Source: Dirofilaria immitis
Lineage: Eukaryota > Nematoda > Chromadorea > Rhabditida > Onchocercidae
NCBI GenBank assembly: GCA_024305405.1
Contig: JAKNDB010000109.1
Span: forward strand, 5,456,001 to 5,520,000
DNA: 64,000 nt
Direction of reading: 5' to 3'
The notes beneath the pieces were generated by a model that saw nothing but the letters and a program-made list of their open reading frames with translations, did not search any database and was not told the origin of the DNA. Shown here in pieces: positions 1 through 11,477 of the stretch; position 1 is the first letter of the stretch; every line of letters begins with the position of its first letter. Made by a program: the position numbers and the translations under genes.

Positions 1-1990
1 ACTAACAATGAAAATGTAAAATGTGAAAGCGAAAGAGATCAAACTGAAGCGCATAATGATGTTAGTATGCCATTATATTCTAAGTAAATCTCTTCATCAC
101 CAAAAAAATGATGAAAATTTAAAGAAGCAGGACGATGAAACTGGCACAGATCAATAATTAGCAATGAATATTTGGAAGAACGATTCATTTTATTTTTGGT
201 CATTATAACGTCCAATTAAAAAAAAATTCTGAGCAAAGATCTAAAGAAGACGGCTCAAGATATTGATTTTTAGCCCATAACGGATATTATTAAATGCACT
301 CAAATGAAAGCAACAAAATTACAGCAGCTGAAGGGATGGTGTGGAAGAATGGAAAAATTTCCACAACAAGACGAAACATTTGAAAATTTTGAAATGTACA
401 TCAATGTAAAATGCAAAATGCGGCAACAGATCTTGTATATGTTAAGTAAAAGATAGTTTTTCTTAGGAATATTTGTAATCTACTTTCCCTACAGCGCTCG
501 AAATCAAGTGCAACCAGCAAACTTAAAAGAATCAAGGTCAAAATTGAAATAGCATCATGGAAAAAAATTATATACCGAAAAAAAGAAGCGGAGGGAAACG
601 TTTTTAGAATTCTATTATGAGGCTGATCATCCATACATTCATGGATTTAAACCAAGAAATTCATCTCGATCGAATATAGCTAAAATTGACCAGATAGTAC
701 AAGATTGAAAGGCGTGAGAGTATGCAAATGCTGAGCCCTACCAGTTATATCGGAGGAACGTGATGACAAGGATAAAATAAGGAATACGGAAACCACAATC
801 ACCGGATGACCTCCCACTTGCTTAATCGCTGAAATGGCACACGCAACGCAGGACTGACCTCATTTTCATCCCATCTCTTTTTTCCGCAATTGGATGAACA
901 AACTGCATAAATGCGAGCAGATATGCATATGATTGTTTTGCGCGCAGGCTATTTGCGGCCATTTTAAAGTTAACTGAATGAAAGCAGTTACAGTGTATTC
1001 TGAGCAAGGGGCAGGATGAAGTGAAGGATAAATTAGCTATCAGGAAAATACAAAGATGGTTACCATATGATGGAGTAGAGTAACGCCTCACTGGTGACAA
1101 CTTAATGGTTCATTTTTCATTATAAATCCTTGTCATTGCTCTCAGTACATACATGAGTGCAGGACTTTAAAAATCAGATGCCAGTCAATAATCATTGCTT
1201 GCTCATAGCGATTGCGTACTCATGTGAAAATTGAAGGAGACTTCCATTTTCATATGTCCCGATCAGAGTAACACACTGTAAGTTAAGCCTCTCAGTGGTC
1301 CCGGTTAAGACATAGATGGGATGTACATATTGTTCGATGTGTAGCGTGGAGGATCAAGGTTTTTGTGATCTGTGATGCATTTTAAGACCGAAGAGGCTGG
1401 GAAAGCACTAATCTGCAATCTATTCATTGTTTCCAACAAATCATGTTTCAAATATATATTATAGCATGTTCAAATGTAACTTTGTCTTAGTTGAGCGTTG
1501 GTTTCATTGAATTGCTTCTAATTTGAAACAACAGATTGCATAAATCTTTATATTTATTGGAAATCCGAATGCTATATATTGATATTGATAGGCATTAATG
1601 TTCACGACCAGATAACCAATTTTTGCGTTTTTTAACTTTCTGGCTATCCATGAAAATGTGGAGTGATCAAATTTAAGATTAAAAACCGATTTTGATTACT
1701 AGTACTTTTATAACGAAGCAGCAATCGAATTAAAAACTCCTCACAAGCTGTAAACTTGCATAAGTTTTAGGCTTAATCTTTTGCATTCCTATGACCCATG
1801 ATAACAGAGATACTGGGAGTAATCGGAGTTTTTGGAAGCCTTCTTATTTTTGTGTCAATGTTTTGGATCCTAGAATATGCTCTTTTCATAAGTCAGAATA
1901 AATTGGTCTTCGGATCCCATTGGTTCTATGCATAGTTCATTCATATGCATCATATTTTAATTCAGGAAATTGGCAATCGACTGCTTTGTA
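1..1990. other. Mostly intergenic sequence upstream of RAB19
   Basis: No gene is recognised here. Bases 1-87 on the + strand form an open frame from the window edge to a TAA at 85-87 (28 residues, Asp/Glu/Asn-rich). This could be the last exon of a gene lying to the left, but there is no family match. A 49-codon ATG frame at 304-453 is followed by a CTACAG acceptor-like site near 495; neither is convincing. The stretch ends with an acceptor-like TTTTAATTCAG at 1955-1965, 25 bases before the RAB19 start. Confidence 0.4.
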
Positions 1991-3655
1991 ATGGAAACGG
2001 ATGATTCCTTCGACTTTTTATTTAAAATAGTTCTGATCGGCGATATGGGTGTGGGTAAAACATGTGTCGTACAGAGGTATTTTGTAACATTTTCAAGCAG
2101 TGTATGGATTTTATGATTATTGAAAGGTTTGGGAAATGATTTTTGACTGGTTTAGAAACTTCTATAATTTCCGGAAGGTGTTAAAAGATTGTGTTCTGGA
2201 GTTATTTCTCACATTATTCGGTATTTCGCTATTCTAGAGTATTATGGATTTCTAAATTTTGTTAATATTCAAGTACTGTCCAGGTAACGAAGGGAGGAGA
2301 TAATATTATTTATACTGCTCTGGGGAGGGGTCTGAAGAAGCAATTCACTGATTCACTGATTGCTGTGAAGAAATGCCGCACATGGGAGAGTTTGATAAAA
2401 AGTGAAGAAGATTTGTACTAAGCTAAGATTTTTGTGACGAAGTTGGAATTTTAGAAATAATAATTTCATATCTCCTTAACCAGTGATTCATTCATGTCCC
2501 TTTTATTTATATTTTGTGTAGTATTCTTTATAGCATTCAGGACATTTACTTCATGTTGAAAATTGAATATTGCTGTTAATCAGGCACAGCATCCGGAAGG
2601 AAGTTTTGGTAGTGTAGGATCTTCTAGTAAATAATATTTAATGTATATTATTGAATTTAATTCAAATTGAATACATTTGTGAACTACTGAAGGTTCAAAA
2701 ATGGGACATTCATTGAAAGACAAGGAACGACAATTGGTGTTGATTTTTCGATGAAAACATTGATTATCGAAGGGAAACGTGTGAAATTGCAAATTTGGGA
2801 TACTGGTGGTCAAGAAAGATTCCGCACAATCACCCAAAGCTATTATAGGTTACTATAATTGTTGAAATTATTAGTAACACCTCCTTCTCTTGCATTTTAT
2901 TGTATTATCTTCGAACCAAAAATTGTGAAATTTTTCCATGCTTATAACTAGAGTGCGGAACACTGAGCAGAAATTAACATGAAACTAATTTAAACCAGAT
3001 TGTTTGAAAAGTGCAGTTTGTTTTGTATTAATATTTTTAACATAAATCAGTGTTATTTGTTGTGAAGTTTATTTGTTATAGATCAGCAAATGGTATTTTA
3101 CTATGTTATGACCTAACATGTCGTCAGTCTTTTGAGTCGCTCCATCGCTGGCTAGATGATGTATCAAAATTTGCTGCACCAAATGTTTGCAAAATACTTG
3201 TGGGTAGGTTTGTTAAATTGTTATATCGATAGCATATTCGTTACATTTATCCTGAACATTTTGTAATATTCGGTTAAAATGCAAATTTAAAGAACTAAAC
3301 GAACGCAGTAACAGACGGTATAATTTATTAGTAAATAATTATAAGAAATTAATATATTCGTGCAAAATTATTTCATAATTGATTTTTAGCAACGAAAGCA
3401 GATCTTGAAAATGAACGTCTCGTCGAACGAGATGAGGGTAGCGAATTAGCAAATACACATGGTATGTGCCTATTCATTGAAACATCATCAAAAAACAATT
3501 TAAATGTGGATAATGCATTTTTGGAACTAGCATGTCAGTTGAAGAGGCAGTACGAAGCAGGTGTACATCTAGATTCTCAGTTGGATGCTTTCAAAATTTC
3601 GCAAGGCACTACAACGATCAATTCGAAGTGGGCTTCATGTTGCCACTATTTATGA
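1991..3655 (+). CDS. rab-19: Rab GTPase, RAB19/RAB43-like
   Basis: This is a small GTPase of vesicle traffic, read as four exons: 1991-2076, 2693-2848, 3082-3203 and 3390-3655. All have GT-AG borders and matching phases, giving 209 residues, the normal Rab length, with no frame break. The P-loop is GDMGVGKT (residues 17-24). The switch I/RabF region reads [12 protein letters not shown], typical of RAB19/43. Switch II reads WDTGGQERF, and the guanine-specificity motif is TKAD where most Rabs have NKxD. The C-terminus ends CCHYL, so two cysteines near the end are the likely prenylation site. A pyrimidine-AG acceptor lies at 1964-1965, just upstream of the ATG, and may be a trans-splice site. 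Glycine in place of the usual alanine of DTAGQ is unusual (see findings). Family assignment is firm; the orthologue choice within Rab19/43 is inference. Confidence 0.9.
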
Positions 3656-4973
3656 CTAACTTTTCAGATATTTCAGCTGTGAAATCCGAAAACGATTGCA
3701 GTTTTGCAATTTTTTTTTAATCTTCAAGTCTTTTTTTTGGTCCGTTGTTTTGTTTGCTTTAATTATTTTTTTGGGTTTGCACTCTACTGTTTTGCGAACA
3801 TCTGTCTTTCAAGCGTATGTCTAGATAGTATTTTATATATATCATAGTGATAATGATGAGATTTCTTCTGGACCTTTGACTTAAAAAATCAGAGAAATCG
3901 TATCCTGTTTGAAAAACATCCACTGGGCAGGAAATTGACAATTTGATCAGTACCATCTATCCTCCTATTAAGAATTTTTTGGTCCTGTCCGGGTCGGGAT
4001 GTTTTTAGTTCAAAACAGCTCTTCGAGCAATTTTTCTGATTTTTTGATGGTTGGAATTTTTAATGCTTTTTTAATGTTGATATTCTAATTTACAACAATT
4101 CTCTTCACATATTCGTCTTTTTCTTAGAACTGCAAATTGATTTACCTTAATATACCATATTACCATACCTTTCCTGTAATTTATATATGGTGCAGCATGA
4201 TTTTTTCAAGTTTTCCATGGTGTTTTAAATTATTTCGTAGTGTTACGTTATTTGAATTTCACGCTAGACAGCTCATCTATTTTATTTTATTTGTGATTTT
4301 TGAATATTCTAGGTTTTTAGAGTCAAAGATCAGTCATTTCTATTCTGAATTCATACATGTATTCAAAACGAAAAAAATGAATAAAAGTAAAAATTTGCTT
4401 AACAAGTTTTTGTTAGCACTGGAAATCCAGCTAGATATTAACCCATTCGTTTTAACATATGGAATTAGGCATTGGTATCATTTGTCAATGCATTTTTTCT
4501 GATGCATTTAATCTGTTGCATACTTTTTATACTTTTTTACCAGTGCTTCAGACTCCTATTATGTAGTTTGAATTTGTATGTATTAAAAAATATATCTGCA
4601 ATGGTTTGGAATATAAACTGTATATTTTCATGTTCATGTTGAAATGCTCGATCAGCCAGTATTGTGCCTTCCAAATCGTTCATGAGAACGATTTTTCTGT
4701 TATCTATCTTTTAAATATCAAATCTTTCGTATTCATAATCCATTGTTCATGAAACTGAGCATCGCTAAATTGTAGCGCTGTAGTAGAATGAATAGGGTGT
4801 TTAACATGAAAACTTTTTGGAAGGTGATGCATTTAATATAGCTTTTTTTGTGTAAGTCGGATTACTTTAAATTTGATGGAATATTCAAAATACGTGAATG
4901 ATGTATGTTTGGAATGAGGATAGCGGTTTGTAATTCTAACTCGCTAACGGATTATATTCTCTCAGAATACGCT
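3656..4973. other. Intergenic between RAB19 and CTU1
   Basis: AT-rich sequence without a supported gene. An open frame at 4137-4502 (+) begins with a non-ATG codon, lacks family features and is best read as chance AT-rich sequence or 3' UTR. The region ends in TTATATTCTCTCAG at about 4952-4965, a likely trans-splice acceptor 8 bases before the CTU1 start. Confidence 0.5.
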
Positions 4974-7834
4974 ATGGCCCGATGTTGGCAGTGTGATGCA
5001 TCCGCGTCCGTGAAGAGGTCCAAAGATGGTAAACCTGCTTGTGTCATGTGTTTCACTGATGCATTTGAAACGGTAAATTAGATATACAATTTTAAAAAAC
5101 AGCATTGTTCACCTTTGTTGCTTTGGAATATAACACTCATTCATTTTGAAATCCGTTTTTATGTATCACTGAAATATAAAGATTATAGAACGAATTAAAA
5201 TGAAGGGAAGAGGAACGAAAAATGACATTACCCTACCGTTAATTATGATAACTTATTGAATTCGTCATAATTTTGCGGAGACGGAGATAGCTGCTTCCTT
5301 TATTGAAAGTGGAAGGCAAATCTTCATCAAACGAGCTCCAGATAAAGGTGGTTAGAAGTTGTAATAGTAGCTAGTTCGCGGCTACTACTACCATATTCTA
5401 GTTCTTTCAGTAGTGCAAGAATATCAGCAATAAAGATTTTGATTTTGTGGAGTTCACGCATTGAATACGCAGAAGAATGCGAGGAAAATGATAATGCTGG
5501 ATGGAAAAATAACGTTATCAATGAGGAATTGTAATTTTTCTTAGGAATGGTCACAAGCAAAACTATACCGTTGATTCAACTAGCAGAATTAACGGTACTG
5601 AAGATTGCCTGATCTTGACAATATTCAGAATCAACAAAATCCCTTTGCTGTGGGACCTTCATTATGTCTCAGTTGACGGACTTGTGTCGCTCTTAATGTA
5701 CAAAGCTTTCTGCAATAGCGATGCTTTCAGTCATGTAGTGAGCTGGAGTTGGGAAAAATTATATGCAATCCGTAAAATTCTTGTGTTGATAAGCGGTTGG
5801 AGTTAAGAATTAGAGAACTACCAAGTATTTTAAAAATGGATTAGCGTAAATCATATTGGCCGTAGTGCATATTGGGTCATAATTTGTGATTTGAGGAGTG
5901 ACATTGAATTTATTTATTATTTTTCTGCTGCAGGAAGTACATGACGTGATTAAAGCTTGCGGCCTGTTTGGTAAAGGTAAGAAAGTTGCTATTGGAGCAT
6001 CAGGTGGTAAAGATTCTACGGTATTAATTCATGTGTTAAATAAATTGAATCAGAAGCATGGTTACGGATTGGACATCATCCTGCTTTCAATCGATGAAGG
6101 AATTACAGTACTTTTTCTTGATTAATATTTTCGAAATCCATGTACAGGTATTTCGTCGGAATGTAGTGCTCTATTCATATAATTTGATATTTTCAGCTGG
6201 AAATTTCCGCGTCTTTATTGAAATTTTTTTGTAACAGCAAAATAGTACGGATAAAAGCGAAGTAGGTTGCCTATTATTATATGTAGATAACTGAGAGTCC
6301 GCGATACAAGCGCTTTTTGTTGGTCTTGAAAGTGAAAAACGTGGGCGAAATTTTGGTTTTAGAAAGAGACTTTGAATTGAATGCGCGAAGTATTGAATTT
6401 TTAAACACAGTGTGATTCAGTTCTCTGTACTTTTAGGGTTATCGCGATGATTCACTAAAAACTGTTGAAAAGAACAGAAATGATTATGGATTACCGTTGA
6501 TAATAATGAATTATAAACAACTGTATGGTTGGACGATGGATGAAATAGTATCGGCGATTGGTGCTAAAAATAATTGTACTTTTGTGGTGTTTTTCGGAGA
6601 CGTGCTTTAGACAGGTAACGTTATTTTTGGAATTTTCTCTAGCCTTCTTTCACTGTAATTTTTCTATGCTTTGATCGTTAAATTCCTGATGACCACTGTT
6701 TGAAGCAAGGTCATATCTTATTTTTGGGAGGGGAATTCAGTTATATTGAGGTTGGGAAAATTCATCCCAAGTAAGCATTCCAATTTGTATTTTAGGGGTG
6801 CAGTTGAATGCGGCGCAAATATTGTTGCAACAGGGCATAATGCTGATGATGTGGCAGAGACAGTGTTACTTAACATTTTGCGAGGCGATTTGGCGCGATT
6901 ACAACGATGTACCGATATTGTTATAGGTCCAGATATTAATTCCTTAATTTATATTTAATAAATTCCAAAAGTATGATATAAAATAGCTTGTTCTAACCCG
7001 ACTAATCAGACATTGGACATTTCGAAAAACGATGTACAAAAGGGCACTTTGTCACATTCTTAGTCACTTAAGATAGCGCGGTTAGTGGATGCTAAATGGA
7101 TAAAGAATTGTTGCAGAACTGCAATTCTAGGTAGATGTATAAAAACACTGTTTCATATGCTCATATCTCAATAACATTATAGTCGTCGCATCGACGCTCC
7201 AAAGCTTCTGGTGATTTTTATTAATAACATTAACTCCTGATGTTGCTCAAGAATTTTGCATAAGCATACTTTCTGGAACTAGATAACAGTTATCTTTTAG
7301 AATTGGAAGGCTGTTTACCTCGAACGAAACCTTTAAAATACATCTTTGAAAAAGATATTGTTATGTATGCACACTTTAATAGGCTCAACTATTTTTCTAC
7401 CGAATGTAGATATGCACCTGATTCTTTCCGCAATTATGTAAGGTACATATTTGATTAAATTTAATCCACAGTAACGTCGTATTTAACTAATTAATAATAA
7501 TTTGGTGAACAGAATGCAATTTCTCTTACAGAAAATATGTCAAAAAGTTAGAGAGACTGCAGCCAAAGGCGATTTTGGATTTAATAAAATCTGGTGAGGC
7601 AATTTCTGCTCGCAGTGATATCCTTCTCCCACACTGACCACATGTGAAAGGTGAGTCATATGTAGCATAGAAATTGTTATTGACATTCATTACCGAAATT
7701 AATGGATCAATTATCTGAATTTTAGATGTAGCTGCATGTCGTCGCAGAAGCTTTGTAAAGCATGCCTCTTGCTGCAGGGTCTGTTTATGAACGATCATAG
7801 CTTGGGTGTGAAAAAGGTAAATCGTTTTCGTTGA
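4974..7834 (+). CDS. CTU1: Cytoplasmic tRNA 2-thiolation protein 1 (CTU1/NCS6), with two single-base frame breaks
   Basis: CTU1 is the adenylating sulfur-transfer subunit that makes the 2-thio group of wobble uridine in Lys, Glu and Gln tRNAs, working with CTU2 and URM1 in the cytoplasm. Exons read: 4974-5072, 5934-6107, 6437-6614, 6796-6926, 7301-7442, 7532-7650, 7726-7834. Visible motifs are an N-terminal zinc ribbon (CWQC...CVMC), the PP-loop ASGGKDST in exon 2, [11 protein letters not shown] and [12 protein letters not shown] in exon 4, the FSTECRYAP segment in exon 5, and the C-terminal cysteines CERC / CKAC across exons 6-7. Two bases appear to be missing. One is in the T run at 6580-6583, inside the conserved [15 protein letters not shown]. 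The other is in the CC at 7622-7623. With one base added at each site all exon phases agree. As written, translation stops in exon 3. Consensus error seems likelier than a pseudogene because splice sites and all other residues are preserved. The exact C-terminus is uncertain. Confidence 0.88.
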
Positions 7835-8465
7835 AATTTTCACAGCTGGATTCATAGCATTACGGTAAAAAAATTTTGTTGAAATATGAATACTTTTTTG
7901 GCACTGTTTTGAGAAACTCAAAATTCAATTCTCAAATGTCCCAATTCGCTCAGACCATCATGGTATATTTCTTTCCTAGCAATTTCCGATTGCTTGAAGT
8001 AAAGGGAAATTGAAATTTTCTAATACTGTACACACATAATGTTTCATGAAATAGATGCTATAGTATTTAGGTGTAGGGATACCAGTTTACACTGTTTATG
8101 AATAGTTTTTTAATTTTAGTTTGATAACAAATCCCTAACTTCGTCATAACTCCTCTTGTATGTATTGGTTGCAAATGTCTCTTAAATAAGAAAATATAAC
8201 TGGAAAACTTGTAGGCAGCTTCAAAACAACTTTCATTATATCGATATTCGATTTCATATTTGGCATATACTGTTACATAAGCATTCCAAAATTCATTGGT
8301 GAATTTCAGAAGACGATGAAAAAAGAACATGCACAGAGAAGTACCCAGAAAAAAATGTGTCTGCGACACAAAGAACAAATTTTGTTTCTGAATTTGAATT
8401 TATCCTGTTCCAACATACTAATAATAAGGTACTGAAATGAAAATATGGTTTCTTATAACTAAAAG
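7835..8465. other. Tail-to-tail 3' region between CTU1 and IFRD1
   Basis: AT-rich spacer between two converging genes. Both 3' UTRs and polyadenylation sites must lie here. The minus-strand open frames at 8067-8378 and 8293-8574 overlap the last IFRD1 exon in other frames and carry no recognisable domain. Confidence 0.5.
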
Positions 8466-11400
8466 TCAGTATATGGTGCGCTTGTCTCTCTGCTTTGACC
8501 GCTGCAAATCCCTTGTTTTGTTGATTGCACTTTGTATGGCAACCTGCAACAAAACCACACACACACGATTTCATAATGCTGCTTAAGCGAACAGTTTAAA
8601 GAAATTAGAATTACCCGTTGCTGTTTTTCCATTCTCGTTGGGAATATTTCAGTCTTCGATCCTAAATCGAACTGCTGTCGTAAAATTGGATTCATTTTGA
8701 GATGGGAATTTATGCCGCCATGTAAAACGTCACATATATACTCGTATAAGAGTTTCTTTCGACAACATTTTATACTAAGTGTTTCATCGCCGAATCTTAT
8801 ATCAAATACCGGCGCTTCCTGTTCCTGTAACAAGTTCGACAACCCTACAGCAAACTAACATCCATAGTCTTTTCAATCCTCTTTTACTTTTCAAACAGTT
8901 GCTGAAATATCATTCTCCAGTCTAAATCTTACGACTAAGGCTCAGTAAAGAATTCGTCAGTACACAGAAAACGTATTAAATGGAATCCAAAGTTCAACAC
9001 TCAAACATAAAATCGGTACGCTTATATTTAATATTCCTTAAAGCCACTTTTCAAAATACAGTGAAATTAAGCAAGGTTACCTTTATTGATGTATATATCT
9101 GCCTGAATGTGAACTTCTGTATTTTTCGATCTTTCTGGCTCGAAATTTTAAGGAATCAGTTATCAAACTCGCAAAAATATCCAAAAGGTGCTGCTGGTTG
9201 GGAAATCGATATTTATTGCCGAATGTCATGACAGCAGCTTCATGCAAAACTGCCAGAGCTTTACCCGCACTTAATCTCATTTCCAGCTTTAATGAGTATG
9301 ATAACATAGTAGGTGCTTCATAGTAGTAATTACTCCACTAAGAGTGGGATTTTCTAAGAAACGTGAAAATATATCAGGCACCATGTAGTTATGATTACCT
9401 GTGTACCATTGAGAAACGTAGATAACTTGGCTTCATCCAGTAATGCAACTTTCAAAGCTTCTCGTCCTCCCTGGAAATTATGCGGCGGAAGCATCAACTT
9501 CATTTGATGAAACATAACGGATAAGCAGTATGAGTTAAATTATGGGTAAAATTTACTATTTACGACTAAACTGCTAATAATCTGACCAGTAGAATAATCC
9601 ATATAACTTCAAGAGTTTTACTATAAACCTCCAAGATAAACTTAGAACAGATTCAGTATGCAGTTATGTCGCACGATTCACGCTTGAACAAATAACGAAA
9701 TACGGTTCTGACTTCCACTAACTGGTAAATTAATGGATAATTCTTTTTCCTTCAAAATTTTATTCTTACACGATGGATCAATAGAGACCACCCTGACAAA
9801 GCTGTGCAAAATAGTTTTACAGAAGCAGCATTTGACTTCTCAGTAAACCAAGCAGACCGTAAAGCAGCAACGGAAGCAAGAATTAATGCTGGCTGTTCGA
9901 AGCATAGGAACGTACAAAGAGCCACCGAACGTGCACACTGGCTACGCAGTTGAACGTTTCGCGCTGGATCTACGCATAGTTGGCACAAAAACCTAACGAC
10001 CGGTTCTATTGCATTGCTAATCTTTTCTCCTGAAATTAATAGACGATTACTTTTATAAAAACTCTTGCCAGTTTATAATCAAATACGCTTGTAAAAAGAA
10101 TCACTCGCTAATTTCGAAATTGTATAAGTTTGGGTATGCTCGTTTCTAAATACCTCAAAACTCTAATGGGTAGAGAACTTATCCAAAAGTGAATCCCATA
10201 AAACTAACCAAACTGAATGGCGATTAAGGCAGACAGAGAAGAAGCAACTTCTACTTCCTCATCAGTTTTTCGCAACGCTTTATCAGTAATATCTATCAAG
10301 ATAGCAGTCCATTTTTCCAGGTCCATAGCTACATATCGTTCAGTTAATAAAGTTTTGATATTATCCATTGCAGCTAAACGAATAGATGCGCTGAAATATA
10401 AAGGCGTTCTTTTTTTTCTAGATTAAAAAATTATCTCAAAAAATTTCAAAAGAGAATTGTTTGTTAACGACACATTTTACTTAGGATGTAAAACTCCTTC
10501 ATTCCATCAATTCTTACTTCTTGTTGGTAGCCTTATCAAGAAAACTGTCCAGCTGATCGGAAGGAATCACTGTATCATTTAGATTTTCCTCATCTGAAAG
10601 CGTGTAATAATACGCTATGCGATAAACAACTCCAGTGAAAAAGTTTATTATTTTACTCAGTAAAAATTTTTTATTTTAGTAAGACAACAAAGTGCAACAA
10701 CTGGACATCGAATCAAAACTGAAATGTACATATTTCTTGGCTATTTTGATGCAGTAGTAAGTCAAATTCAAATTTGGTTTATTTCATTCAATTTGAATTT
10801 CTACAAACTGCTTGAAATCCTTACCAGTAATGCGATGCATGTCACAATCTAGTGTCAAATGTGTAGCACAGGATACGTCATCACTGTCATCAATATCCTC
10901 TTCCACTACTAAAAGCACGTTGAATATTGAGAAACTTGCAATAAGTTTCTTATATCATATCGTAAATTTATGAATCGAATAAAAAGTGTAATGTATGATG
11001 CCTGCTTTGTACTCTTAATCTTATATGAAGTCTTGCTTATTGGAAAATTCCAGAGAGTCTTTTTGCGCTTTCAGCTTCACTTTCTATCTTGTCATACTAC
11101 CTAACAACGAATTCATTCTCTTGAAAAATGGCTTTTCTAATCAGTCCATTATTCTTTGCTGCACATATATCATGATGTAAGAACTCAGGAAGCAAATTTA
11201 AATGGCAGTCTACTTTAAACAGTGGTCACTATAGCTAACAGCTTAACTTCTAAATTCAAAAGAAAAAAATACATCTTCAAAGCTAACTCTTACTTGTATT
11301 TCTAACCTTTGAACCATTTAATGTTCTATGCAGTCAAAGACTGCAATGCAGGCTGAAACTCCTAATGAAGGTTTTCTCTCTAATGAGTAAAGAAGAGATA

Positions 11401-11477
11401 CCGGTTCTGCGTGAAATGGAGGAAAAAACAGCGAAATCTTCTCCACCGGCTTTGTTCTTATTACGTCGTTTTCCCAT
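8466..11477 (-). CDS. IFRD1: IFRD1-like (interferon-related developmental regulator) protein
   Basis: Members of this family (IFRD1/TIS7, IFRD2) are HEAT/ARM-like transcriptional or ribosome-associated regulators. Exons from the start: 11477-11402, 10908-10825, 10593-10518, 10390-10209, 10029-9770, 9470-9399, 9337-9081, 8844-8615, 8543-8466. The N-terminus is basic (MGKRRNKNKAGG), followed by an acidic stretch (VVEEDIDDSDD). The middle carries helical repeats: IRLAAMDNIKTLL, then RSQCARSVALCTF, then MRLSAGKALAVLHEAA. The C-terminal IFRD domain shows IRFGDETLSI and NPILRQQFDLG, and ends with the family's basic tail (RSKQRDKRTIY). One G (minus strand) appears lost at 9131, inside the segment RARKDRKIQKFTFRQ. 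The phase between exons 7 and 8 suggests another G lost in the GGG at 8843-8845. Exon 6 matches the family poorly. Tail-to-tail with CTU1, about 630 bases apart. Confidence 0.82.

Noticed and set aside
4137..4502. 121-residue + strand open frame after RAB19
   Set aside because: Starts at a non-ATG codon, rich in Phe/Tyr/Ile as expected from AT-rich sequence, no domain, no splice partners; likely 3' UTR or spacer.
4974..7834. CTU1 as a true pseudogene
   Set aside because: Splice sites, all motifs and exon phases are kept; only two bases are missing, and the same kind of loss occurs in five other unrelated genes in this window.
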